A DNA stretch of 64,000 bases. Source: Silene conica. Its lineage: Eukaryota > Streptophyta > Magnoliopsida > Caryophyllales > Caryophyllaceae. This document shows positions 1-11,351 of this stretch, piece by piece; position 1 is the first letter of the stretch, and each line of letters begins with the position of its first letter. The position numbers and the translations under genes were made by a program. Under the pieces are notes generated by a model. It made no database searches. It was not told the DNA's origin and saw only the letters and a program-made list of their open reading frames with translations. The DNA is taken from contig CM055313.2 of assembly GCA_029255685.2 (NCBI GenBank), positions 28,206,579 to 28,270,578 on the forward strand. Reading direction: 5' to 3'.

Positions 1-106
1 TGAGATTGTTTACATGACATTTATGAGATTTAATTTCAGGTTATAAATGTCGTCTCTTATGACTTCACCTCTTAAATTAGTTGTGGTATTTGTGATTTAT
101 TTTTTG
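1..106. other. Left flank, unassigned
   Basis: Low-copy looking AT-rich sequence outside the left inverted repeat of the insertion complex. No coding signal or repeat relationship to the rest of the window was recognised. Confidence 0.4.
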
Positions 107-359
107 GGTGTTGCTAAATCCCGCACAAGATTTTGCTTAATCCCACACACTTTGTCGTCTTATTCCGACTCTATCCTTCTCACTTTTCACACACAATTAG
201 AGAGGAAAGTTCAAAAGCAAATAAATTCAAAAAAACACGTATGCTTAGCTACCCCACCACCAACCGCTCACAAACAGAGCATACCACCACCTACTGCCAT
301 AAACCGACCCACCACCAGCGGTCATAAAATGATGCACCTTCAACAATCCAAAATCTAAA

Positions 360-438
360 ATAGCTGAATGTCAAACCCTAATTGTAAAATTCACTCTCTT
401 TTAAGATAAAAAATATTCATTCAATCAATTAAAAGACG
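360..438 (+). repeat. Partial copy of the 183-bp tandem repeat
   Basis: This segment matches 55045-55127 on the far side of the retroelement nest (shared landmarks TCAAACCCTAATTGTAAAA and CATTCATTCAATCAATTAA). It shows that the two flanks of the 54.5-kb insertion were once one locus. Confidence 0.7.
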
Positions 439-1059
439 TGTTTTGGTCAAAAATTACCAAAGGTGATTACTCGGGTTATAACCATCTTTAGACGAATTAT
501 GATTTAGACGTTGTTAAACATGGTAGGGCCGAAGTGATAAAAAATAGAGGATGAAGAGACCGTTTGGTGACGCGGGAAACCCGTAAGGGAAAAATCGCGG
601 GAGGAATCGGTATTCCTCCAAATGCACTAGAAACTTGGATACTTAGTACCCTTTTTACAACATTTGCGTGAGGCTTACAAGGATAGTGGACTAAATTTTT
701 TGCTAAGTGTCTTTGTGAATGATCTCTACATAATAAATATGCATCCCTATTTATAGCATATGAGAAGAGTACAAGTCCTTTGGGTAATAACCAACGTGCA
801 AGGCCCAGCCGTTGGCCACTTCTCGATCCATTCCCAACTATGCTCTTTCCCTTGTAATTGGGCTTTAATGGAAAGCTAACAATTTGGGCCACCAGTCTTC
901 TTCAATACTCTTCCCTCCCTTCTTTATTGTTTGTATTTCTTTTGATAACAAGTAGACGCTTGAGATCGCGCCACCTCGTTGATCCATGCCATCCCAGATT
1001 AAACAGTATTGCACCGCCACATGTCATCTAATTAAAATTGTAAATTTTGAGGCCCAACA
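439..1059 (-). repeat. 3' LTR of the Tat/Retand-like element
   Basis: On the minus strand it begins TGTTGGGCC and ends CCAAAACA. It is 621 bp against 620 bp for its partner at 54327-54946, with scattered substitutions. The short minus-strand ORF at 497-892 is LTR sequence, not a gene. The adjoining sequence at 1060-1075 is TTGGGGGCTAA on the minus strand, a plausible polypurine tract. Confidence 0.85.
747..757 (-). promoter_or_regulatory. LTR TATA box
   Basis: CTATAAATAG on the minus strand sits mid-LTR, followed by a short run toward U5. This fits a core promoter and fixes the element's minus-strand orientation. The partner LTR has the same box near 54635-54645, slightly changed. Confidence 0.55.
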
Positions 1060-1368
1060 TTAGCCCCCAATTCTCGTGTAAGTTTACTTGCGCGAGAATT
1101 TCAGTTACACTCGGTTTCGACTTGCTTTATTGATTCTCGTTTCCCTTGGCGACTGTTCAACTCCCTCTCTTCCTTTAATATATTTCTCCAACCACTTCCT
1201 CATAACTCCTTTTAATTTTCTGAAAAACCTCTTCATCTTTCATCATCCTTTCCAATAATTTTCCCCCGGCCTTTTCGGAAACAACTTCCGACTTCCTTCT
1301 TCTTCTCTGCTTCCGTCTCACTACTTCGTTTATCAGGTATCACTGTTTGTTTTTCTTTTTTAATAATC

Positions 1369-3580
1369 ATGAGTAATGACCTATTTCCCTCGCAAAACCT
1401 CCTGTCGTCTTTACATTCATGCGATTCTGTAATAGATCCTTCTGACGTTGTTGTTATAAAAGAGCAGTTCCACCTTGGTCGGGAAGTGAACATTCACGTT
1501 CCGACCGCCGGCCAAAGGGCGAACTTCTGTTGCCCAGGGTGGACTTGCATGTACCTTTATCCTTTCTCCTTAGGCTTATAGTTCCCTTTTCCCGACCTTG
1601 TTCACGAATTCCTTCACATCACCAAGCTCCCCATATGTCAGATAAACCCGTACGCTTGGCGTACCCTTTTATCTTTGAGTAAGAAGAACAAGAAATTTGG
1701 CATGGGTATTTCTATGGGTGACTTTGCCCACTTATTCTCTGTGCGCCCTTTGGGTCACGGCCAATTCACGGTGCGTGCCCACAGGGGTGATGAGCACTAT
1801 ATTATTTTTCCCCCAAAGCCAAAAGTCGCTGATTGGTTCAGGAGTTTTATCTTTGTGGAAGTGGGGACACTGCCTCCTCCATTTGATTATATCTACACCC
1901 GGTGGAAGGGTTCCAGAGGTACTTATTTTTTTATTCCCTTGAGCCTACTTTTGTTGCTCACTTTTTTCCTGCTTCTTTCTTGCAGAGTTGCCAAATTAAT
2001 TCCTGCTGCTGATGAAGAGGAGTCACTGACCAAGCTATTCGGATTGGAGCCAGCTAAGCGTTCCTTCAACTTCCTATTTGGATACACTACTTTGGAGGAA
2101 GAGAGAGAAATGTCTTCAGGTAGTTCTCTTGATGCCTTCCTGCGGTTTTGCTCATTTTTATCTGCTCCCTTTGTAACCTCGAACTTTTTTCAGATTCCAC
2201 CAGATCCATGATGACCCCAACTATGATGATGGCTCTATGGAGGAAGAAAGTTGCTGCGAATGGTTCCAAGGTACCTTCTAAGAGGAAGGTAGAGGCTGCG
2301 GGGACTGAGCCCCCTACCAAGAAGCCTACTCCTTCATCTTCCTCTGACGATGCGACCGTTCATGCTACTGCTCTGGCCTCCCTTAAGTTCCATGGTGCAG
2401 GCGCGAGCCTCATCTTCCAGGGTCGGTGGCACAGTGGCTGGGATTGGAGCTGGAGGAGCTGGAGCTAGAGTTGGAGGTACTGTAGCTAGAGGTGTTGGAG
2501 CTAGAGGTGCTGGAGCTGGAGGTGCTGGAGCTGGGGTGATGTCGGATATCCCGAAGGATATCATTAGTAGGGGTGTTCATAATAAACCGAACCGCAATAA
2601 CCGAACCGAAAAACCGAAAAACCGTACATTTTTAAGGTTCGATTAACCGAACCGATTTGACAAAGCGGTTCGGTGAACCGAACTGTTAAATTAGTCATGG
2701 ATACGGTTCGATTGAGGTTCACAACTTTAGAAAAGAGGTTAACCGCGAACCGAACCGTTCACAAAAAGTAAGCAAAAAAATAAAATATTATATAAAAAAT
2801 TGTTCTTTTGTTTAACTAAAGAGTGTTTCCAAATTCAAAAATGGTTAAAACGATTAATATTAAAGTTTCACTAACTAACTTTATTGTTGACTATAATTAA
2901 ATATTAAAAATTTAATTAAACTATTAGATAAAATTCTCGAAAACTAAAGATAAAGTATAACTAGCATGTTTATAGGTTAATCGGTAACCGAACCATAAAT
3001 AACCGTTTAAAGTGGTTAACCGAACCGTTTATAACCGTTTGGAACGGTGCGATTTAGGTTCGGTGTTTTGCCAAACCGAACCGTTTGCGAACCGAATTAA
3101 ATATGCGGTTCAGTGAACCGAACCGAGAAAGAACACCCCTAATCATTAGGATGGCGGCTGGTTTTGGGTGTAATCCTGGTAAAGCTTGTTGGCCTTTCCT
3201 AGGGCGCATGCTGCTTCTGGCTGCAAAAATTACCTGAGCCAGCGGTCCACCAGAAAGGTGCTGGAGGATGCTGTTGAGCAGTCCTTTGCGGTAATCCTCT
3301 TCACTTTCCTCCGTATGCTCCTTTTTGTGGTTCTTTTAGCTTACCCGTTTTTCTTGAAGACTTTGGAGATGTTGTTACTTGAGCTTCACTGTCTCCCTAA
3401 CACGGAGAGGGAGATGACAGCTTTGAGGGCTGAGCTGAATTTAATGACAATGAGGCTGGAGTTGGAGAGGGCTCGTGGGAATCAGAGGCTAAAGGCACCA
3501 AGGGGTCAACAAAAAGACTCGGAGGAGCAGATGGCCATAATTCTGGAAGCTAAGGATGCTGTACTTGAGCAAAGTTTGTG
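1369..3580 (+). pseudogene. Antisense ORF of the Tat/Retand element (putative gypsy-type transposon protein)
   Basis: Plus-strand reading, antisense to the element. The ATG at 1369 opens a frame containing a stop at 1579-1581, then continues in the same frame through the segment around 1675-1918. The pattern of FPFPDLVHEFL, QINPYAWRTL and a tryptophan-rich stretch resembles the plant family called putative gypsy type transposon (Pfam Transposase_28), from memory. Intron-like segments lie at about 1919-1986 (GTACTT to TTGCAG) and 2119-2194 (GTAGTT to TTTCAG). A hAT MITE splits the following exon at 2568-3141. The last part, about 3350-3580, is Glu/Leu/Arg-rich and predicted coiled coil. Function is unknown even in intact relatives. 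The stop codon and MITE make this copy broken. Confidence 0.6.
2568..3141. mobile_element. hAT-type MITE with GAACCG-rich interior
   Basis: Terminal inverted repeats TAGGGGTGTTC and GAACACCCCTA are flanked by a perfect 8-bp duplication ATCATTAG at 2560-2567 and 3142-3149, diagnostic of hAT superfamily insertion. The 574-bp interior is built from AACCGAACCG-type repeats on both strands and has no ORF. It interrupts the antisense ORF of the host retroelement. Confidence 0.9.
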
Positions 3581-5007
3581 CAAGTCCATTTGGTCAGATC
3601 CTTGTATAGATTTGAACCCTCTAGTAGCCCCCGGCGGAAAGCGTGAATGGCGGTAGCCACATCGCACTTTGGTATTAACACCATCTCATTGTTGAATCTG
3701 GCTAAGTAGTCTCTTGTTGGTTCTGCATCGCCTTCGATGATGCGGTACAGGTCACTTGTCTGCTTTTCCGGCTTCCGACTGCTGGCGAACTGTTGATTAA
3801 AGGCATTCACTAGCTCAGCAAAACTGGAGATGCTCCCATTGGGCAGGCTGACGAGCCATTGCAGGGCCGCTCCTGAGAGAGTTGATCTGAACCCCTTGCA
3901 CATGCATGCTTCCTTCAAAGGTCCAGAAGCCGTTATCACCATCATCTTCTGTTTGTATTTATTGACATGGTCTATGGGATTAGCTGTTCCGTCGTAGTGC
4001 GTCATCGTTGGTGGAGTGAAACATTTTGGCACGTCAACCGAGACGATGTTGCTTATAAAGGGGGGGGTCTGCATAGCTGTCCTGTGCCGCCTTATCCATA
4101 GGGCGAGGTACTCCAGGTATTCGGTAAACGAGGTCCCACAGCTCTTTGTACTGCTGCTCCCACACATTGGGTAACAGAGTGGTAGTGTGTAGAGGCAGGG
4201 ATCCATACCCCGTTGCTCCTAGGGCCTGACTAGCTAGCGGAACTGGGCTGGCGTACTGAGATGTGTGGACGATTGAAGGTGTATGCTGGATGCTGCATCT
4301 TGCTACCTCGTCCCTTCTGCTGGGTTGCTGACTGAAGCATGACACCATCGACGATCCCGACGGCCACCCAGAGGTTTGTTGATGTGAGGATCCTACAAGA
4401 TGGAAGACATCAGTGTCTCTAGGTTGTATTCTTATAACATCATTACCTGGGTGCACGGTGGTGCGGGGAGGTGAGTTGTAGGATAAAAATCCTAGCCCAC
4501 TAGGTGTTATCACTTCTGGAGGAGCGACTCTACCCAGATCCAGGCGCGTGATCAACTCAGCAGGAACTTCTCTGGCTCCTGTCCTGCTCGCAGGAGCTCT
4601 CCTCTGGTGCCTTGTATCTGCTTCGGTCAGGACGGGTGTTGCGTTTGCTTGGCTCCTGGACATGACATGCTCCTTCAGATCCTAATTGTCCTTCTTCAGG
4701 CTGTCAATGGATTGACGAAGGATGTTCATTCCCTCCATCTTCGACTGCCACATCTCCAGTGTTGGAGCAAGTTGGCTTGGGTTCTACTTCTTTTCCTTCC
4801 CTCCGACGTCTGGTTGAATGACGATGGTATTTTTAGGTGGTAGGGAGGAAATGGTTGATGCTAGAGTTGAAGTGCTACCGCTGACCGGAGCCATCATGGT
4901 GGTGGATGGTAAAGGGGTGGTAACTCTGGATGAGGATGGCAGTGGAATCTTGCCGGTGGTGGACAGAGATGATGTTAAAGGGTGGTTGTTTTTGGGGTGG
5001 TTCCCGA
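3580..5007 (-). pseudogene. Tat/Retand-like gag, frameshifted and truncated
   Basis: The minus strand encodes a retrotransposon gag (Retrotrans_gag type, the capsid-forming nucleoprotein). Visible motifs are ELWDLVYRIPGVPRP, then FTPPTMTHYDGTANPIDHVN, then WLVSLPNGSISSFAELVNAF. The N-terminal half lies in the frame of 4663-4034 and the capsid core in the frame of 4206-3550. The switch falls at a run of eight G (4060-4067), where seven would keep one frame, so a one-base homopolymer expansion is the likely break. Homology stops near 3590 and runs straight into the antisense ORF, so zinc knuckle and pol have been deleted. The N-terminal low-complexity part is cut at 5007 by the solo-LTR insertion. 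A possible start ATG lies across that insertion at 54253-54255. Confidence 0.75.
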
Positions 5008-5550
5008 TGTAAAACCCCACCTCGCGACAGCGGTAAATAAACATACAATATACCAGAAATGCAGCGGAATTAAAACTTTTTATATAAACATAACTAAACA
5101 TGTGAGGCGAAAGTCTTAAAAACTGAAATGCGGAAATGTAAGAACATAATTAAGTATATAAGACATAAGTACAATAGTGCAGCCCGGGATAGCATATCCC
5201 TACAGGCACCAAAATACTTTATATAAAGTCTAGGTCTGGCTAAACGATATAAATTGTAAGTCATCGATGAAATGGATCATCGCTCGCTAGCCTTCGTGAA
5301 ATCCCCATGTATCAACGACATCACCAACCTACATACATACAAAATGTGCGCCACAGTCAGTGGGGAATGACTAGAGTTCTCATAGCCACCTGTTGTCAAT
5401 AACACATAACATGCAATCACATATAAACAACCATCATACGCCAACATAAATACAGTCATGTGAAGTAATCAATCATCAGTCCTTTCTTAATATAATCATG
5501 TAAATAGATAAAATACCGCAACCCCGGCATATCTAAAACATGTATCAACA

Positions 5551-5689
5551 GTATATAACACCATACCCCGACTCAGGCAAGTATATACAAATCATTCAAC
5601 AATGTGTAGCATTATACCCCGACTCAGGCAAGCTAAACACAAATCAATCAGCAATATCTAAGTCTGACCCCGACTCAGGCAAGACTAGA
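5551..5689. repeat. Three stem-loops with constant loop CCCCGACTCAGGCAAG
   Basis: Each copy of CCCCGACTCAGGCAAG is enclosed by a different inverted repeat: GTATATA/TATATAC (5551-5588), TGTGTAGC/GCTAAACACA with a small bulge (5603-5641), and TCTAAGTCT/AGACTAGA with a bulge (5657-5689). This is the counterpart of the larger array in the LARD LTRs. Function unknown. Confidence 0.7.
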
Positions 5690-6119
5690 CACAAACAAAC
5701 ATCACAACATGGGAGGATTCATATGACGACTCCATTATACGACAACAACAAGTCTACTTAGTCTCAGCGAATACAATCCTCTGGTAGGACGACAAACCGA
5801 TCTACGGTCCTAGTCTAAATCTGGCTAGACTCTCGAGGTATAATCCTTCCTTGATTCGACAAGTATCCGGAACGCAGGATACCTCCAAGACTCGAACTAG
5901 CTGGGAAAGAGATACCCCCGACACAGGGCGGACAATCTGAAACCTGACCGGAAACCTATCAACGGTCATACCTAAACATGGTCTAGGTGAGAACAAGAGT
6001 CATATAACAGCTCATAGTATAACCTCCACATGCATACACAACACATCACCCCAAGATGTAACATTCCAATGAATCACGATAAAACGGTGACCTAACTCAA
6101 TCAACAGTTCTACTATTCC

Positions 6120-6420
6120 ATTTCTACGATTTACTCAACCCTTAAACAATTTCGGAAACTATTTGAGGTGAGAGTCGGTTTCCCTTCCGGTTGCCTGGCC
6201 GGGGGATCTTTCTCCTCAAACCAATTTCCAAACCCAGTGTAGCAGCCGTCCAATTTCTTGGACTACAAACAAACTCAAAGAATAAACGATATTCTTTTGA
6301 TAAACATCCAATCGACACTTAGTCAATTTCGGGAACCATTTGAGGCGAGAGCCGGTTGCCCGGCCGGGGGGTCTTTCTCCTTAAACCGATTCCCGAACCT
6401 AAAATAAGTGTCGCCCAAGC
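6120..6420. repeat. Two CCGG-rich structured modules in the solo LTR
   Basis: Two diverged copies (about 6148-6245 and 6325-6400) share a central block with GCCCGGCCGGGGGGTCTTTC-like sequence. In each, the core is bracketed by an outer inverted repeat, for example TTCGGGAA (6328-6335) with TTCCCGAA (6390-6397). After each comes a small hairpin around CCAA/TTGG. Similar modules occur at 20358-20485 and 21088-21210. Confidence 0.55.
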
Positions 6421-6517
6421 TTTTGGACAACAAACACACATACAAACCATACGGAAAAGGAATCAACGCAATCCAACGTGTGAAACAAAAGTTACGAACA
6501 ATTTATCACGATCAAGG

Positions 6518-6710
6518 GCTCTCAGCCGGTCGGCCGGCTGAGAGTCCTAATCTCTCATGCCCAAACAAAATAAAAACAACTAAGAGGGGCTGCCGGTCCA
6601 CCGGCTGGGGACCCTATCCCCCTTATATGCTCAAAACACAATTTCATCAAGAGGGGCTCTCAGCCGGTCGACCGGCTACCGGCCCCTGACCGGCTGGGAA
6701 CCCCCTGTTC
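6518..6710. repeat. Palindromic CAGCCGGTCGACCGGCT repeats
   Basis: Several near-palindromic words built on AGCCGGTCGACCGGCT or AGCCGGTCGGCCGGCTGAG occur between 6518 and 6710, separated by unrelated AT-rich sequence. They sit where the related LARD LTR has TGCGCAGCCTGCGCA repeats. Confidence 0.6.
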
Positions 6711-6941
6711 CCAAAACGCGCATTTCGACATATTAAAAACTTATGCAAATCTCATGAGATCGTTCATACACCTAAATTTCCACACCAAGCTTAGATTACC
6801 CAGTAATTATACATCATTCTCATACATATACAATGACTAATGATTACATAAACACTCATCATGTGATTAATTACTCATATCCGTCACAATTGCATACCAA
6901 AATAAGATAAGCATGTTTGAGCATATGAACATCAATCTCAT

Positions 6942-8543
6942 TGACGCGTGTCTATTTTATGATGTTTTACATCTATTTTTATACACATTTCAGAGCTCAT
7001 TTACAAGTTTTAGCCGCTATTTCCCTATATTTGTCTACTTTCGTATTTTTATGCTATTTTGCAGAATTATGCGGAAAAGAGGCGATTTCGAGCCAAATGT
7101 TACCCTCGGGATTTTTGCATAACTAGAGGAACCAAAGAATGAAGAAGGAACAACATCCAACGCGCAAATCAAGAACCACAAGACCATCTTAAAAGGATTT
7201 TACGAGCTGACACACAGGTGCCTCGGTCGACCGACCAAGCTCACTGGTCGATCAACCAAAACACCTCACAACTTAAGTCTAGAATCCAAATTTCAAGTTC
7301 AGAAAGCTCAGCAGGCCCGATAACCGGTTGACCGACCGAGGCAACTGGTCGGTCGACCACGACGCAGATTCCAGAAAACTCGCAAAAGCCCACACGTGAT
7401 TAGGTCAAGCAAGAAACCCTTCTGAAATTCTTAATTAAGCCTAATCCGTCACTAGGCTAATTATCTTTTACACTAGTTCTTAATTTCTTCTTCTAAAAAG
7501 CTTCTGTAATCCTTAATTTTGCTTTAGTTTTAGAATTCCTTTAGTTTTTCTTTTTAGTTTTTCAAGCAAACTTTATGTCCCACGTTTCGATTCAATTCAA
7601 TCATTCAGTTCTGGAATCCTACTTTGTTACAGTATTTCCCCTTTCAATTCAGTTTATTATCGCATTTCGTTGTTGTTATACCGGCTAGATAGATTTCCAA
7701 AACCTTGTTGTTAATTACATGTTTATCGTATTTATCGCTATGAGTATCGTTATCGCTATTATAACCGTTATTGTTGTTTATACTGTTGTTATGCGTAGCT
7801 AAGTTCATATGTTAGGATGTACGTAGTTAATGGCGTAGATGGCATTACTTAGGGCGACCTGTAGCAGACCTCGGTCGACCAACCAGCTTCTCTGGTCGGC
7901 CGACTGAGGTAGTTAGTCGACCGACTGAAATAGTTGGTCGGTCGACCAACCTCGCGTATGTTCAGACCTGTTTTGCTTCGTTAACTATAATATCCTATAA
8001 CGAGAACGAAAGGAGACTTGTAGGGTGCTAGTAATGACTGACCTAAGATTGAAAGATACGGGGAGGGCATTAGTTAACGTTTTAAGACGGCTAGGTTACT
8101 AAGACTGCAAGGTATGTGACCTAGACTTTAGGAATCACCTTTATTGTTGACACCCAATATTTGTGAGACCTAGGAACTAATAGCATAGGCCGAAAGGAGC
8201 TATTAGATAACATAGACCGAGAGGATTTGTTATACCCCTTACGCGACTGCAATACATGTTGGCCTAGATTATATGTCATCATAGCTTTATACGAACCGAT
8301 CATCCTAACATCTTTTTACCATAAGTTTTATACACATCTTTGTTTTCAGTTTTATCTTGCTTTAATTTGTTAGACTTAGTAGAGTTCAAACACAATCAAA
8401 ACCCCCAACTTGTTACCTTAAGACATAGACTTAGAACAATAAACACTCCCAATCCTCCTTGTGGTTCGACCCTTGACTTACTCTATCTAGTTTAAGTTTA
8501 GGAATATAAATTTTATCTTTGACATCCACAACGACGGGTATCA
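6942..8543 (+). repeat. Athila 5' LTR
   Basis: The 1602-bp LTR starts TGACGCGTG (one change from the 3' copy TGATGCGTG) and ends GGGTATCA. It contains several GGTCGGTCGACC-type palindromic words (7221-7259, 7322-7360, 7868-7955). Its second half, from about 7945, matches 51501-51770 plus 53228-53507 in the 3' LTR. Confidence 0.9.
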
Positions 8544-8545
8544 AA

Positions 8546-8564
8546 TTTTGGCGCCGCTGCCAGG
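8546..8564 (+). promoter_or_regulatory. Athila primer-binding site
   Basis: TTTTGGCGCCGCTGCCAGG lies 2 bp after the LTR end. TTGGCGCCGTTGCCGGGGA-like sites, thought to pair with tRNA-Asp, are usual for Athila. This one has a few changes. Confidence 0.8.
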
Positions 8565-8665
8565 GAGGTAGCGCTAGTGTTTATTGGTTTTTGTTTTTGT
8601 TTTATTTTTGTTTAAGGAACTTTGTTCCTTAAACTGTTCTCACTTTTTCTTGTAGTTTCCCTCCT

Positions 8666-11351
8666 ATGCGCAGGTCAGTTCAAGGAGAACTTCTTCCACT
8701 TGATCTCGAACTAGAAAGGACACTCAGGGCAAAGCGAAAACTTTTTCAACAGGATAAAGAAGGAGGTTCTCCGTCTTCTTTATTCCAAGAACACATCTTT
8801 CACCAACCACCATCACCGATCCACATCCTTACACCAAATCAACTACATTCACCAAATAATCCACCTACACCCACCTCACATACAAATACTTATTTCCCTA
8901 AACCCGACGAAGAAGAGATGGCCGAAGAAGCTAGTATCGCAAGTCATTCCATGCCGCAGGTAAAGGACCTTTACAAAGGGTTCACATTACCTGCGGGGAC
9001 GGGTAAACCTTTGGAAGCCAAACCATCCTACATCTCCATGGTGGAGAAAAACCAATTCGGGGGTGCGGCAAACGAGGACGCGGAAAAGCACATAGAGATA
9101 TTCACTGATTATATCTGTTCTATAGCGCCTCCGGATGGCGTTACCCAAGACCAAATCCAGCAAACAATGTTCATTTTATCTCTTCGGGACTCGGCAAGGG
9201 AATGGTATAGAGATCTTGACCGCACTGCTGCGGGTGTTACTGACTGGAACACGTTAGCATTAGCTTTCTACCGGAAATATTACTCCACGTCGAAAACTAA
9301 TGCTTTGAGGTCCCAAATAACAAGCTTTAAACAAGGGCCAGCTGAAGACTTCAGTGAAGCATGGACACGTTTTAAGAGACTTGTTCGATCCATCGCTCAT
9401 CATGGATTCGAACAATGGTTTCTTTGTAACCAGTTCTATAATGGGTTGTACGATGACTACCGGGCTTATCTTGATGTCGCGGCTAATAGGAGGTTTCAAG
9501 AAAATTCTGGGGAGACCAAGGGTCTCAAGATTATTGAAGATGTTGTTGTGCATAGGGTCGAACACGGGATCTTCCGTGGTAATCAAAGGAAGGCCGAGTC
9601 CTAAGTTTCTGCGATTGAGGCTTTTGTGGCTCGATTTGACAAGTACGAGCTAGGTGGGGGAAGTAAAGGTGGAACGTACCAAGTGAATGCAGTGTCGGAT
9701 GGGCCATTCATTTGTGAGAGATGCGGTGGAGAGGGCCATGTTTCCAAATTTTGCACAACTCCGAATGAAACATGTGCGGCCTTCCAACATCATCGTGGGA
9801 ACAATTTTTATGATCCAAATAATGTCCACCCCCACATGAGGTGGACTAGCCAAAATGTCCTAAACCCACAACCTCCACCACAACAAAACCAAAACTACAT
9901 CCCACCCCATAAGCAAAATTTCCAGAAACAACCTTTTGTCCCACAACAACCTTCAAACCCACCTCAAAGTACCGAGACCATGATCCAAAATCTCATGGGA
10001 ATGGTACAAAAGGAGTCTCAAGCGAGAGAGGCGGGGATGAAAATGCTAGAGTCGCAAATTGCTCAAATCGCGAGCAAAAATAGTACAAGGGCTCCGGGTC
10101 AACTTCCGACCCAAACCGATCAAAAAAAGGAGACTCTAAACATCATTTCCTTAAGGAGCGGTGGGTTGTGGAAAAGAAGAACCAGAAAAATGAGGGTGCG
10201 AGTAGCAGTGGAGGTGGTCGACCAACCAGTACTGTCAGTCGGTCGACCACTGACGGGAAGTCAGAAGCTAATCCAGTAGCTATTGGAAGTTCAGGAGTAC
10301 CAGAGGTCGGTCGACTGAACGAGGAGAGTGGTCGACCGACCACAACAGCTGAAGAGGCAGAACCGTTCAGGCCTGAAATGCCTGAGAACTTGAAGCAATT
10401 CCTTTTCGGGGTGACAACGCCCCGAACTTCTTGAAGAGAGTTGGGAATGCTGAAAGCTCAACTCCTCCATATCCGGAAAGGCTAATCCCAACGAAGGAAC
10501 ATGTATCCTTCGAAAAATTCAAAGATGTAATCCGTAGCCTTAATGTACAAGTCCCCTTCCTTGAGTTGGTCCAACAAGTCGCTTCTTATTTAAAATTCAT
10601 GCGTCAACTCTTGACTAGGAAGCGGTCTTTAGACAAGGTCGAGTCGGTAGCTTTAACTGAAGAGTCATCTAGTTTTCTTTCTCATGTCATTGCACCCCAT
10701 AAACTAGAAGACCCAGGTAGTTTCTCCGTCCCATGTAACATAGGCACCTTCCCAGTTAAGAAGGCGCTATGTGACCTAGGGGCTAGCATTAGTGTGATGC
10801 CTTTGAGTGTGGCCAAAAGACTAGGAATGACTACCTTTGCTATGACTAGCATGACGGTTCAAATGGCAGACCGTACCTCGGTATAACCCATAGGGGTGTT
10901 AGAAAACATCCTCGTCCGCATTGACAGGTTCTTTTTCCCCGTTGACTTTGTGGTATTAGACATCCCCGAGGATGCCCACATACCCATTATTCTAGGGAGA
11001 CCTTTATTACACACCGCTGGTGCAATTATTGATGTGGGGAGTGGGACCTTGACCTTCAAAGTGGGGAAACACTCTATTATCTTTGGGTTGTCCTATAGGA
11101 AAAGGGATGTCATGACCCCCATTACTTGCAATGCGTTGACTTCCGAATGGAAGTATGAGGTCGTCACCGAGCCTCCCACTTTACAGCCTATACCAATTCT
11201 TGCTTTTACACCTCCGCCCATATTGGGAGCAATATGGAGGACACTCTTGTCACATCTTTTGCAGGAACCGGTTTGGGGAAGCAAAAGGAGCAAGGAGGGG
11301 AGCCAACGGTCAAAGAGCCTATCATACAAAGGGGCGGACTTGGGATTTTGA
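8666..11351 (+). pseudogene. Athila gag-protease polyprotein, multiply broken
   Basis: The first frame opens at the ATG at 8666 and encodes Athila gag: LYKGFTLPAG, a capsid core around 9000-9500 (TMFILSLRDSAREWY), then a stop at 9602-9604. The same frame continues with a CX2CX4HX4C knuckle (CERCGGEGHVSKFC, 9711-9755) and a Pro/Gln-rich tail ending in IISLRSG. A shift near 10160 moves to another frame, and another near 10430 to a third, which holds the retropepsin: CDLGASISVMPLS (about 10770-10810), then VDFVVLDIPEDAHIPIILGRP (about 10940-11000). A stop interrupts at 10884-10886. Nothing resembling RT follows. Two in-frame stops and two shifts make it non-functional. The frame-1 tail near 10200-10345 translates the palindromic repeats as GRPT-like peptides. 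Confidence 0.85.

Noticed and set aside
497..892. 131-codon minus-strand ORF, repeated in part at 54579-54782
   Set aside because: Both lie in LTRs of the Tat/Retand-like element and are not conserved in full.
2334..2646. Ala/Pro- or Gly-rich ORFs on both strands
   Set aside because: They come from a GGAGCTGGAG-type minisatellite in the antisense ORF region.
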